Below, in pieces: positions 32,851 through 45,559 of a stretch of DNA of 64,000 nt. How positions within the stretch are numbered: position 1 is the stretch's first letter; each line of letters opens with the position of its first letter. Source of the DNA: Branchiostoma floridae. Lineage: Eukaryota; Chordata; Leptocardii; Amphioxiformes; Branchiostomatidae. Below the pieces are notes generated by a model. That model was not told where the DNA came from, made no database searches, and saw only the letters and a program-made list of their open reading frames with translations. The translations under genes were made by a program, and so were the position numbers. The stretch spans positions 25,032,660-25,096,659 of the forward strand of contig NC_049980.1 of assembly GCF_000003815.2 (NCBI RefSeq), in the 5' to 3' direction.

Positions 32851-35269
32851 CCGTTTTGTCCAATTTTGAGTTTGGATCAGTCCATTTCTGCCATGGGGGT
32901 GATTTGGAATAGTCCATATTTGCATGGGAAATACATTTGAAGGTTCAGATATCCACAATGATCTCTCCTGAAGTCAAATATTCTGCCAAGGATGCCAAAG
33001 TACAATTTCTAAGGCATTAAGCTTGTTTGGCAGTATAGCGTTATACTAGTTTAGTACATTGTCGACTTAAAATCTTCAGGGGGCATGTACAGGGGGGTTA
33101 GCAATCAAATATTTTCAAAATTTTTACATTTTCATATTCAGATGGACCGTCTCCATATTTCTAGGGGCGTATTTCATCAAAAACTACATTTTTGCAAAAT
33201 AGTGTCCCCCCCTACTGAAATGTCTCCACTGTGATTGCCCAATAGAGTAATAGCAACGAAAGTACTTTTCTAATGGACAGTTTTAGTTTTACTGGAAGAA
33301 ACTGAAACCAATACTCGCGTACACACTATAAAAGTTACTCAAACTACTGGGTACGTTTTGTAAACGGTGAGACCTTTCAGACAGCGTCTTTCGTCGGTGA
33401 CTGGGATAGTATGTGAAACACCCGAACGTTTACCAAACTTATCCTGTCTAACCTTCATCGACATATCAAGTTGGTGTGGTTTCTAAGTCATAACTTTCTC
33501 CGGATCTATGACAAGTTATCATTCTACCGACGAATTTGTTGATAACCCTCAAAACGTTGGAATGTGTGTGCACACGTGTTAATTCTAACATACCACTATA
33601 AAGGGCTGGTAGTTGTATGATGCCAAAGACTGTCATATTCCTACTAAATAAATATTACGTATGTCTTGTCTCTGGGCTACTATTACACATAGCAGACCCC
33701 AACGGTCCAGACTTTTCATGGTTCACTCGTCAAAAATAAGAAAATGGACCAAATCAACTAATTTTGTTTTTCTAGGGCCAATAGCACTACAGTTCCCTTT
33801 TCTACCGCTGCGTCAGCGTTAACGATTAGCATTCTAAAACTAGAGTTCGGGGACCTCATACCTCCATGAAATATTTATTGATTTTTTGTGGATGGTATGT
33901 ATGTTTATAGTCGGTTGTATTTGAGAGTAATGGTTATATATGTTATGGGAAAGTAGTGGTGTATTTATTTAATGACACAGAGGATGTCCATCTGATTAGT
34001 AATTATCAAAATGTGACACTTAATTGTGTAATGTGAGTTTAAGAGGTCGACGGCATATGGTAGCGTGGTGTTCCTTAAGCTTGATGTTTGGCATTTAAAC
34101 TGTCTAAGGTTGTCAGCATTATTGAGGTTCGACTATGTGCCTCAGAGCGGTGTGGTGGGAGGAATTTGGGAAACTCAAAAAGAAGAAAGGATGTGGCCAA
34201 CTTTAGTCAGATGGTGATTTGATTTTCCACCATTATGTCATAACATCAGCTGTTCACACGGTAAAAAAACGAGATGCACACTTTCCTCTGACAGCCCTAC
34301 ACCAACTGTAAGATGAATACTTGGCGCCAACCCCGTCTGCTAAAAAAACAAGTACCATTGGCTACAAAAGAGACAACTAACAACTGTCCCTTATCGTAAC
34401 GAAATCAGAACAACTGTATCGCCCATAAAACTTCTGACACCCAACCCATCTAAGATGAGAGGACCTAATGACATTTTAATCACCATGTCACTCAAATCAG
34501 CAGTACAGTATGTGAGACATCCATACCTGTTAAGCATTACCGTTAAATGTACCTCAACTTCTTACAATTATACTTACGCTTCACATCTCCATGATATCCT
34601 AAGCAGACATAAATAAAACTAATCATTATATTAAAAAAACTCGGGGTTCCCCAAACAGCTGTCATACAAATCACCTCACTATCTGCTTAGAGCTAAGCCC
34701 ATTAACAAACACTTAAAGCACGATGCCTGTTCCAATATATCGCAGATATAGGGGTGATTTCTGATATTATTACATCGATTATAACGACAGATACGGCGCC
34801 CAAAATCTCATCGATTCGAGCTTTCATCACAACCCACCAACACAACAAGTATGAAACCAATTCATCCAGCCGTTCTTGAGTAATCTTGTACACAGACAAA
34901 GACACATTACAGAAAATATAACCTCCATTCCATGACATTTCATGGAGGTAATTAGCCTCTACCGGACCGCTCCGTCGAATTGCCAAAAAGGTGTTGAAAT
35001 TGGCCAAAATGTGGATAATTGATAGGGGCACTCGGCTGGCCTTGGAGAGTAATTCACTCGACAGGTAGCAAATGGTATACGTAGCTTTACTTCTCCAGCA
35101 AATTATTCAACCTGTTTGGCTAATTCCTACAATTTTCTGCAGCTACCCACGGAGTCTGATATAGACTATGATTATTTCTCCCAACACGCCATGGAGAGGC
35201 AACCTTGTATCAGTTTATGCGGGTTTTACGAGGGTTCGCTTCTTGTTTCCCATTTTCTTATCACCCGAT

Positions 35270-35530
35270 GTACGCCCAAACGTCACCCGCGGGTGAGCGC
35301 CTCCTCCCACAAACACTTGCCGAGCGCAAAGCCAATTAAGATAAAGCATCGATCGGTGTTTAAGGTGTCCATCGGGTTGGGCATAGTGTCAGGTCGGGGT
35401 TATGGCCGGTGACGTGCGCCGCTGGGCCAATCAAACGCAAGGTCGAATCTAACGGCACAAACTAAGTTCAATCGCTAACTTTTAGGAGCGCCGACGTTTG
35501 TCTTTGGTGGAGCGCCGATTTTCAACATGG
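35270..35530. promoter_or_regulatory. Possible cis-regulatory patch
   Basis: GC-rich segment in AT-rich surroundings. It contains a palindrome ACCCGCGGGT, CCAATTAAGATAAAG (homeobox- and GATA-like words), a CRE-like GTGACGTGC, a CCAAT box (GGCCAATCAA) and two copies of GGAGCGCCGA. Could be an enhancer, promoter or chance clustering. Confidence 0.25.
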
Positions 35531-36184
35531 GCCAGGCTTTCTAGTCTGAGATTCTAAAGGCTATAGTATACGAGATGTAGCTTTGCCTCGCATAGCCCAG
35601 CGGCACTGAAACTACAAACATGCAAAGGGTCAACAGTCACAAAGTCATCAATATTATCGACTTTCTTTTTACCTCCAAACCAAGACAGTAAGCAGTGACG
35701 TCTGCTTGTTCAAGCATACGACAGAGCCTATGTCCTGAGGTGAAGTTCCAACTGTTAGGATGCACATTTTAAGCGGAACTAGGCTTTCGTTTGTGTGGGA
35801 AACAAACATCCCCTTCCATATTTTGGATATATCTAAGGTCCGGGATAAATGAGGTGATGTCAAGTATAATGATACTACGTATACATAGATGTCTGTATCG
35901 GTGTACTATACCGGGCCACAACTATAGGCACAAGAAAACAGAGAAAACTAGAAAGGCTGACATTTGCTTAAGAGCAAATAAAGCATATTTCAGCCATACC
36001 CCTTCCCACGCAACATTGGACTGTTCCAAATCACCCCTGCGCAAAAATGGAACATCCTCTTAACAGTACATTATCCCCCAAAGTGGACTGGTATTGTGAA
36101 TTGATTCCAGGTAAAAACAGTGCTTGCTTCTATTTTTCAGAAAATGACAATAATAACACCTTCCATTCAGAAAATTTTCATCAT

Positions 36185-36235
36185 GACTGAAAATTGTTGA
36201 ATGACTTCATGTAATGTCATTAACAATTTTCAGTA
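36185..36235. repeat. Short inverted repeat
   Basis: ACTGAAAATTGTTGAATGAC is answered by GTCATTAACAATTTTCAGT about 10 nt later. The arms are about 19 nt with one bulge. Confidence 0.75.
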
Positions 36236-37190
36236 CGATAACTAGGTGTAAGTTTAAAAAAGTATAAGCTCCTTGTGATGTGGGTACATTTATTATTGCA
36301 GTGAACTTTTTTATTCAAGTAGGGCATACGATTTAATAATTATCAAGCAGGTGCAGGTACTGTAGGAGCGTTTGTTTTCTTCAAGCTGTAAAACTGTTAA
36401 ACTGTTTTACTTTGTATGCAATCAGCCATCGAGCCTATTCTTATTTTAGTTTAACAACTTCCTGCCAGACCCTGAAGATACGATTGAACCTTGTTCGAGG
36501 ATTTATTTTCGTCTGTCTGGTCAGTCTGTTCATACCCTGGCGCTGAGAGTGTTTTGTTGGGCTGAAACTCTGGCAGTTTAAAGTTACTTACAATTTAAAT
36601 GTTCAAAGTTTATGTCAAAAAACAACAGCACTAGGAAATGTGGCCACTATAGACAGGTGGTCACTATAGAGAAAATGCTGATCTATTGACTAGGAGCCAT
36701 ACGTTACACATGATTTCAGTACACTGATCATTAATCATATAAACATTGCACAGGTAAGCCAATTGTTTAGATGTACAATTAAGTTCAAATAATTCTGAAG
36801 AGAAATATTGATGAGAAAATAATCATCCTCGCCACTGTCTAACTTATAATTACGTATCAAAACTAAACGCAGATTTTCTAACTAACGCACCTTTCGCCGA
36901 CTTCATCAAAGGACCGCCGGCTATCAATCAAACACGGCTGTTGATTAGACTTAGAGTTTCAAACAGTCATGTGCTGTGTGCCAGTTGACAGCGAACTTCA
37001 TGCTACGTGATGTTTTACATTGCTTGGACCTTCTTTCCTACAGCGGTGCTTCTACAAAATATTTAGACTGTAACACTGAGTCCCACATGTTTTATAGAAT
37101 AGAATTTGACGCAGAACAGCGTTTTTTGCTGGGTATTTTTCTTGAAACATGTCCTTGGGAATATCAGCGAGGCGGCGACGTAGGGATATC

Positions 37191-38560
37191 AGACCGTCAA
37201 CAAAAGTCGCACGGCGGCTAACGGCGCAGCGAAGATACTAGCGCTATAAATAAGCGCTTCAACTAAGGATGGCAACCCGTACAATATTTTTGTATACTGT
37301 TGAGCTAAGTAAAGTTTGTTGTTTATGAGGTTTTAGTTGTCTTTGAAGCTTTGACCCGAAATATTTTAAAGTCAAACTGCTGAAGAGAAGTAAGTGACTG
37401 CTACGATTATCGTAGATATGGCCCTAAAAAAACTGATAAAAGAAGCCTTCTCAATAGTCTAAAATGCAAGAGCTTCCGGGGGGGCTTCGCCCACCTGGGT
37501 CCCCCCCCCCCCCCCCCCCCCACAGTGGCCCTGCCCCTGGACCCCGCCAGGGACATTCGGCGGCCCCCGGACCCCTGTCCGACGCTTTGAAAAAATCCTG
37601 GCGAGAAGTCTGTACGGCCTGAGTCTTCAAGTTAACATATTGTGTGGTCCCGCTTATGAATATTAATTAGCCTTCGCTTTCCTCTTCGCTGATTGGCTGA
37701 ACCATTAATTGAATTAACTCTTCCTGCCGGCTAGACGCAGGTGCAGATGTCGGCTCTGTGGGGTGATCGTCCGAAAGGTCATGGCATGGAGAACGAAAGA
37801 AAACCAATTTCCCCTAAAAAAAGTGCTGTAATTAAGCCTTTTACAGTACTTTATGCCAAAAATTTTACTTGGATCATTTTACCGACTATCTTATGCCTAT
37901 CTATACCAAATGTTACTCATACCAGGGTACAGGGGTGCAAAATATACCGTTATAAGACCGTCAACAACAGTCGCACGGAGCTAACAGCGCAGCGAAAATA
38001 CCATCGCTAGCGTTTCAACTTCGGATAACAAGTTATAAGTACTGTTGAACTCAGTAACGCTAAAGTTTGTTTTTAGTTGCCTGTGACGGTTTGACCTGAA
38101 ATAGTGTTACGCTAAACTCATGAAGAGAAGTTAAGTGACTGCTGCGATTATCATAGATATGCCCCTAAGAACTGATACAATATAAAGCCTTCTGAATAGT
38201 CTAAAATGCGAGAGCCTTAGGCGGGCTTCGCTCCCCCTGGCAGGAACACTGCTATATACGGGATCATGAGGCCCCGCTTATGAATATTAATTAGCCTTTG
38301 GCCTCCTCTTCGCTGATTGGCTAGGTCTTTGATTCAATTAACTCGCCGGCTGACGCGCACAGGTGTGGCTCTGTGCGGGGTCACGGAAGGTCACGTCAGG
38401 ATCCCAAAAGAAAACAAATTTCCCCTCAGAAAAGTGCCAAAATTAATAATTTTAAAGTTATTTATGTCAAAAATTTTACTTGAATCTTGTTACCAAGTAT
38501 CTAATGCCTATCTTTACCAAATTTCAGGTCATTTAATTGTAATACCAGGGAACAGGAGCC
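37191..38560. repeat. About 764-bp tandem segmental duplication
   Basis: AGACCGTCAACAA starts at 37191 and again at 37955. Long stretches downstream then match in order: AGTCGCACGG, GCGCAGCGAA, AAGTGACTGCT, TAGTCTAAAATGC, CGCTTATGAATATTAATTAG, CTTCGCTGATTGGCT, AAAATTTTACTTG and ATACCAGGG. Divergence and small indels show an old duplication. The left copy carries a 21-C tract (37501-37521). Confidence 0.88.
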
Positions 38561-39060
38561 AAAAGTGTCCTTTTTTGGTCAAAAATTGGCCAAAAATCGC
38601 AAAAATAAGCATTTTGTTGCACTGTACACCAAAAGTGTTATGGAATTTATATGAAGGGATTATCAAGGCACATCTGTGTCAAATTTCAGCTCATTCGGTT
38701 GCAATACCAAGGTACAGGAGCCAAAAGTGTCCTTTTTTGGTCAAAAATTGGTCAAAAAATCGCAAAAATAAGCATTTTGTTGAACTGTACACCAAAAGTG
38801 TTATGGAATTTATATGAAGGGATTATCAAGGCACATCTCTGTCAAATTTCAGCTCATTTGGTTGTAATACCAGGGTACAGGGGCCAAAAGTGTCCTTTTT
38901 TGGTCAAAAATTGGTCAAAAAATCGCAAAAATAAGCATTTTGTTGTACTGTACACCAAAAGTGTTATCGAATTTATATGGGGGCATTATCAAGGCATATC
39001 TCTGTCAAATTTCAGCTCATTTGGTTGTAATACCAGGGTACAGGGGCCAAAATATACAGT
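38500..39060. repeat. About 163-bp tandem repeat array
   Basis: CCAAAAGTGTCC recurs at 38559, 38721 and 38884, with a diverged unit at 39049 (spacings 162, 163, 165). Each unit carries ATCGCAAAAATAAGCATTTT and TCAAATTTCAGCTCATT. Open frames cross it only because the unit has few stops. The period is not a multiple of 3, so it is not a protein repeat. Confidence 0.88.
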
Positions 39061-39199
39061 TTTGGTCTAAAATTGACCAAAAAATCTCAATAAAATCATT
39101 TTAGAGGCAGATATGAAAAAAAACTGAGAAAAAAGCATCAAGGTATTGGCCCATTCTACCCCTGTGCCAAATTTCAGGTCATTCGGTCCAGGAACGGCG

Positions 39200-39345
39200 G
39201 AGATGAATCACTTTGAAGATTTGACAGGAGAAAGAAGAAGAAGAAGAAGAAAGAAAGAAGAAACATTACGAATACAATATATTTCACCATACTATGTATG
39301 GCTGAAATATAAAAATCATAAAGCGATAGATAAATAAGAAAGATA
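39200..39345. repeat. (AAG)n-bearing tail of the dispersed repeat
   Basis: After a last fragment of the 163-bp unit (AAATTTCAGGTCATTCGGTC), a GAAGAAGAAGAAG run at about 39229-39262 is followed by AACATTACGAATACAATATA. This looks like the 3' tail of a dispersed element. Family not recognised. Confidence 0.4.
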
Positions 39346-42300
39346 GAGTAGATCAAGCAAAACTTCATCGGCAAATGCTTTCGAATGGTCTCTGCCAGTA
39401 TAAAGAACGCTATACGGCAAGTAAAGAAGCAAACCTGAAGATTGGGAGTATTGAGTAGGTGTAAAGTATCCCACGGCGGCTTTTAAAGTTTGCAGTCATC
39501 GGGCAAATTTCTGATGCAACGTCGACGGAACATTCAACAGAAATCATGTGTGGCGAATTCTGTACAATTGTAAGTACGTACGTGTAAGATAGAATCTCCT
39601 CTACATGCCTGATAACACACTGCAACTGAGCTACCATGTTGATGATGTTTATTTGTTGACAGCTGACTGTAACGCTGATTATTGATAAAGCACAAACATG
39701 CTGATTGCCCGGAGTCCGGACATTAGTTCTGGGACAGTGTTGATGTAAGGCATGGGTTGAGCTGTTTGAACCTATGCAAACCTGACATGGAGAGCAGTGT
39801 TGACTTCCTTCATTCCAGGGCTGCTTTTTTTGTAGTCTTTTTACAGTGTTTACACTGAGTGATGTAACCCTACGCTTCACTGTCCTCCTACCCCTTCCTC
39901 TATGTTGATATTAAAATTGTAAGGTAATGCATATTTTCAAGATATTTTCGTGCAGGAAACATTGAATCAGACCGAATCGGCAGAAATATGAGTCTGTTTT
40001 AGGTTGCTATTTAGTACTATTAGTGTGTGATATTCACTCCACGTACATGAAGTGTTTGGAGTAATATCTGCCTCTGATATCATCTGCAACTGGCATCACC
40101 ACAGTGGATTTCTTCGTCCTCGTTTATTCTGGTCCGTAGAGAAACATGTTACAAGGTAACCATGGAGACAACATCAACAGCAATAAGGACGAAGGACGCT
40201 CATTCTCCACAGGTGTCCTTGGCACTAATACATGCCTTGCTCGCGCTTGTTTGAATCAAAAGGCAGGTTTCCCGGCAACAAATTCCCACCATTCATCATT
40301 GATACACAGGCTCGTATGTTACGTACTCAGCTTAGCTTTCAGGAGACTCTCCTATGAGTGCTCAGATGACAACAACATCAGGGTGTACGTAAGCGTCCCT
40401 GAGCTGCTTCATAGGTGGCAAGATAAAAATCACGAGATGAACACGAATGGAGTACAATGGTGGAAATAGAAATATACATTGACGACTATAGACATGATGT
40501 GTGACACAAACAGGCAAACTGTAAGATTAGAAAATACTTAAGTGCTTGAATGACTAGCGTATTGAGCGGCCAAAGAAATTCTAGAGACAATATAAAGGTT
40601 TGGAATATATCTACACTAACTGGAACATACATATCTTCTACGGTGTCCTACAGCTTTCTCGGTCTCGGTCTCTCTCTCTCTCTTTCTCTCTATCCATCCA
40701 TCCAACCATCCATCCATCCATCTATGGCTTATGTATCTCCATATAAGAGGCTGTTCTGAATCGGTATGGATCGATTTTTAGCACCTGACTCTGGTTGAGG
40801 ATTAGAGTGACATCTATTTTCACACCCAAACAGGGACACTTGCTGATCAGCCCACCGTGTAGTGTCACTTACATAAAGGACCTTGACCCAAATATGTGAT
40901 GTGCATTCATTCCTGGCTCGCCCCTTGGTCCCTTTTACACGGCTTGTTATCATGTTTGCTGAAGTAGATCATATGATGAAAACAACAACATCGTGATTGT
41001 GTACTGACTCGAGGCAAAGCAACTTCGCGCGCTGACATATCAGTAAATCACAGTAAAGCCATGGCTTTCATGTGTGGAGCACTCATTGTTGAGCCGGGTC
41101 ACTCGCTTAAGAACTCTCGTGGGCGGAGGTCGGTGAGCATTCGGACGGTGACACTTTAAAAGCTCTGCTAACACAAATCGTCCTTGACCCTAATCTTCTA
41201 CTTCACTGATCAAACATCGGATGAGAAATGGCTGCACGAAACTTCCACCAAGGACTCTTACATGGATTGCACGACAAAGGCACTCAATCTTCGGGAGAGG
41301 GAGGGATTAGGGTTAGGAAGGACGTAACGTCAAACGATGTACTTAGGATTGTGTCGAATGACTCACAGCGGAAGAGCGCAAATGGATAGTCATGGTCAGT
41401 CGTGAACAAATGAAGGAACAGAGAGTGTGGGAACAAAATATAAAGGGGCTGCTCGGTGATAAAGCTTCAGAGAAATTGGAAGTTGTGCGCGGGTAGTGAC
41501 TAATCGAATTACGTAGCTTGTTTGGGGCGACAAGTGCTTCATAATCAGGAAATGCACTACATGAAAGAACAACTTGTTCTGACCCAATTGCTTGTTTATC
41601 GTCTGATGAGCAGGGCCTGTTATAGATAACCCCATTAAAAACAAGACAAATATATATAGGCAGGAAAGTCCTTGAAGAAGCTGTCCAAGGGCACATTTAT
41701 GTTTGATAGTGTGATTTATGTTGTGCATAAAGTTTAGTCGGCCTCCACATCGGGTTTGTACCACATTTTTGTTAATCCATCACGCGTACGGCTTGTCACT
41801 GCCTCAAGGGTCTAATCTGTGAAGCGGAGTCTAAGGAAAGAAAATAAATTCGCATGAGCCGTATAAAGTAGATCGTCTGCATATGAAACCAATGACATGA
41901 CATATACCATCCTTAAAGTAGTCGACAAGGCCCATTTGTTTCCAGTCATTCAGGAGTACAGCTCGTCAAGCTTCGATATGCCAGGATCGTTAGACTTCAA
42001 AATCTGACCGTGTTGACATTTTTCAGGTGCATTTTACGATGCTCAGTTTCTAGGCACACTTTATTCACGCCATGAATCATAAATACTAAACAATTAATAA
42101 TAATCTCTAGACGAAAAAAAAAACACTTTTGACGAACCAAACATGGCTGGCTAGAAAACTTGCTTCGCTGGTATTTTTCGTGCAGTAGTTTCCCTGAAGC
42201 GCTGATGAAGTTAGTCTTCTAGTTTTGCACTGTACCTTGTCAACATGTTCAACATGCCATAAAGAAACAACATTATACACTCATTAACTCCATCAATCTC

Positions 42301-42387
42301 TCTCGAAACTAATTCCTTTACCCGGTTGATGCCTCTCGACTCAATGGGTTGCTGAAAAAGTAGTAAAAAAATTGGTAAAATAGATTG

Positions 42388-42422
42388 AAGAATGGTTGAT
42401 TGCAAATTCTTGCCCAAGGACT
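42388..42422 (-). mobile_element. 3'-tail remnant of the LINE family
   Basis: On the plus strand ATTGCAAATTCTTGCCCAAGG followed by ACTAATTG matches the intact element's tail at 21862-21890 (ATTGCAAGTTCTTGCCCGAGG, GCTAATTG) with few differences. Orientation is the same as the intact copy. Confidence 0.65.
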
Positions 42423-42906
42423 AATTGTTGGTAACATGTTGGTATAAATGCACAATAGCATGTGTCTCTAAAAGCTAACTCCAGATTCTAACTTCTTTTT
42501 ATGAGACAGCAATTAGCCACAGGAGTTCGCCGGCTAAGAAGTTACAATCAGTTTGCAACCAATGTAGACAAACCTGTACTCTACAGACCAGTCAAAATTT
42601 CTAATATAGTTTTCTATTCACCAAGAACTCTCCTCCTTTCCTGGCCCTCCATAAGTTTACACAGTGCATGCCAGGTACTGGCGTTGCTACACAATCCAAT
42701 TTCCTTTGGAATATGGAAGCCCCGGGCTTACCATGGTGACAGGAATGACTTGATTAAGCCTGTTATTGCGAAACCTTGAAACTTCAAGAAGATAGCAAGT
42801 ACACACGCCCACACAAATGAAAAGTCCACATTATCAGGAATCACGGTGTCCTTGGAGTAAAGTGGACATTTGCAGGGCCTTGGAACTAAAAGCGGCTTAT
42901 ATATAA

Positions 42907-42929
42907 TAGCCTCCAAGCAGAGGTTGGAG
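42907..42929. mobile_element. Solo MITE terminus
   Basis: TAGCCTCCAAGCAGAGGTTGG matches the terminus of the elements at 51796 and 50542 (CTCCAAGCAGAGGTT). No inverted partner was found within a few hundred bases. Confidence 0.4.
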
Positions 42930-42994
42930 GGGAAGATGAAAGGCTCTGACTTTTTATTGCGACTAGTGCACTGTGTGCCTGTGCCTCTCTCTCG

Positions 42995-43029
<35 letters not shown>

Positions 43030-45559
43030 CGTGTGTGTGACTGTCTGTCCCTGTCTCTGTCTATCTCTCTCAACACGGCAAGGAGTGACAATCGTTTGAA
43101 CCACCTAGCGACTTGTTCTGGGAGTGGATGGGCGTTTTGTTATAATATTTGAAAGAGGATAATGCAAGAAGGGTTTCACGCAAGGGTTTAATGGATCGTC
43201 CTGAGTTTTGGAATGTGGGGAAGTTTAGCTTATGATAGAATACGAGCTATCGCGATGATGTCACGGTTACGCAGTGGTAGGCAAAAAGCATGTGTTTTGC
43301 AAAACATATTAAAAAGTAATTTGAGCCGCTAATTCGAATATCAATTTTTTTATCCAATCTACTGACGTCCTGGTAGGCAACAACCGCCCAATACCCCGGA
43401 TATAAACAACAACAGCTATCGCTCGTATTGCCTCTGTAAGATAAGAATCCCATACTGCCTAGAACAGCTACTGTTAGTTGTTTGGAAATGATGACCAACT
43501 CAAACATTTTATGCAAATGAGGACCATATTTACATACTCAACAAGAAGCAATTCTCGTAAAAGTTAACATCATTCGGCGATGGTATGAGTTCGTAGGACT
43601 TAAGACTAGTCATTTTATCTATATATGATTATTTGTTAAAAGCCTCTACACGAAGAAACATTTCTAGGAAACCACTGACCAAATTCTCCTTCGTGGGTAT
43701 GACCTACATACAAGCCAAACGTCATTAAAATTCCCAATTAACGTCAGGCCGTACGCACACGCGACTGAAAGTATCACCCCTTGTCATGATAAGCTCCTGT
43801 CAGCGCCATCGTATTATTGTTGTAGCGCACGTAGTTCAGGAGGACTTTATTATGAATGTGTTCTGTTTTGAACACAATGGGCGTATTTATAGTCTTGGGA
43901 CCTGCCCATAACCTTGATGTTCCATTATGTTAATTGTTTTGCGCGGGACGGGCTGTGGTCGTTGACACCAGACATGTCAACAATTTTCGATTTTTTTTTA
44001 CCTGAGGCAGTAATTTCACAAGCGGTCAGTGACATCTGACTGGAGGGTGATGAGCGTCTTAAAACCGGGTCATCAGCCTTGGAAACTTGGAGTGAAGCAA
44101 AACTTAAAAACAAGACAGCTCGCTACAGGTTTGCTGAAAGTGCCAAGTCACATTAGCGTCACATGTACATGACATGTATAGTCGGTAATGTTTGAGTGCC
44201 ATGCTGATGAAAACGAAAACGCCATAGGCTAGTAGGACTATTGGAAAATAATCGACAACTTTCAAAGCTGGCCAATGGCTCACAGCCCGGTTCAAAAATA
44301 TATGTTTGTGATGATATAGGTTTATTGAAAATGTTTGCCCGAACGCTTTCTATAAAAAATGACAATTATGGCAATGTAGGACATGTGGCTAATCTAATTT
44401 TGAAGCAATTGCTAATATTCTTAACCTACTAAACTTGGTGCATGGGTTTACTTCTCTTTCATAAGCAGTGGAAGGTCGTGGCTTCTGGGCTGCGCAATAA
44501 TTTGGACTGGAGATGTAAAGATAACACAACTAATATCCCTTGGTGACGGCATAGCTGAAATGAATGAAAAGAACCGAAGTACAACAATTTCCAGTCCAAT
44601 CCAACTATTCATACTCCCCAGAGACTATCATGATACAGTAGCCTCACTTTTCTTACCAAGTCAGCCCCAAATTACACGAAATTGTATTGAAAGTCTCATC
44701 AGTGGATCAGACATTGGTCCCCGCCGCCTCAATTATAAGTCATGAATAAATGATAAGTATTATGCCAGGCCTTGAGACAATTGAGCATATCCATTGGTGA
44801 AACTAGGTCGCTTGCCACTGCTGTGACCTCGCGCGCTGGGGGTACCGTCTTGGCAATATTCTCCCGGCGGGATTACAAACAGACTTCAACAGAAAACTGA
44901 TTAGCACACACATGAGCAGGTATGACTAGGCAGATATGTGGTGTGGGAACATCGTCAGGCCAAAATAAACAATACAGGATTGAAATCCTTGAGTATGCGC
45001 TCTAAAACCATGCAATAATTGAATATTTTTGAGGCGGCATATGGGGTGATTCTGTCCCTTGTAAATGGAGTGTGCGTGTGTGTGTTTATCTGTAAGAGAA
45101 ACATTTGAAACACACGAGGGAATGAGGTCGTGGAACTCCCGTTTGCAGTAAGGCGCCCTCAGTTGAAAACTTTTCTATCTCTTTGACAAGATTACTTTTA
45201 TTGAAGCAAACTTATCTGATGGTGACTTTTCATGGAAAGCGCTAGCAACTACTGCATTCAATATATCTAGGGTATATATCTAGGGTAGAAAGACGAATTG
45301 CTAACTGATTAAGATTTTTCCTACAAGGCAATCATCATACTAATGATGGCACCATGTGTCCGTGCAACGTGAAGAGGAAAGAGCCACATTCGAGGACAGT
45401 TCTCATCACAGAGGTCACTGACCGCGGTTGCGGTGTGGCACAATATATTTTAGAGATGATGATAAGCACAAATGAGTCGGAAAGCCATTATTGCTATTTC
45501 GTTAATCGTCAAAGCAACCAAGTCAGTTTTTGCGGTATAAGGTAATAAAGGTGCTCACG

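Larger units (their letters stand above)
31112..33214. mobile_element. 2.1-kb composite hAT-like element with about 130-bp inverted ends
   Basis: Both ends read inward TAGGGGGGGACA. Similarity continues through GAAATACGC and AATATGGAGA to AACCCCCCTGTACAT and CCCCCTGAAG (left 31112-31245, right 33080-33214). ACTGAAAT occurs at 31104-31111 and again at 33214-33221 (7-8 bp duplication, one base ambiguous with the end). Inside are an 89-bp tandem array and a partial copy of the 29577 hAT family. No transposase ORF. Confidence 0.85.
33215..37190. other. Non-coding stretch
   Basis: No supported gene. Includes a GC-rich possible regulatory patch at about 35270-35530 and a hairpin at about 36185-36235. 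Otherwise AT-rich with no recognised motif. Confidence 0.5.

Noticed and set aside
34953-35168. Another TAGYCTCY MITE (TAGCCTCTACCGG ... CAGACTCC-like right end)
   Set aside because: The inner sequences do not form inverted arms, and flanking 9-mers do not match.
38317-39070. Overlapping open frames with repeated PFLVKNW-type peptides
   Set aside because: They read through a 163-bp tandem repeat whose period is not a multiple of 3, so the repeats change frame. Repeat DNA, not a gene.
39410-39880. 156-codon minus-strand open frame
   Set aside because: Scattered Cys/His do not form a known motif, no similarity recognised, no nearby exons.
41396-41764. 122-codon minus-strand open frame
   Set aside because: No domain or splice support. 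Judged random.
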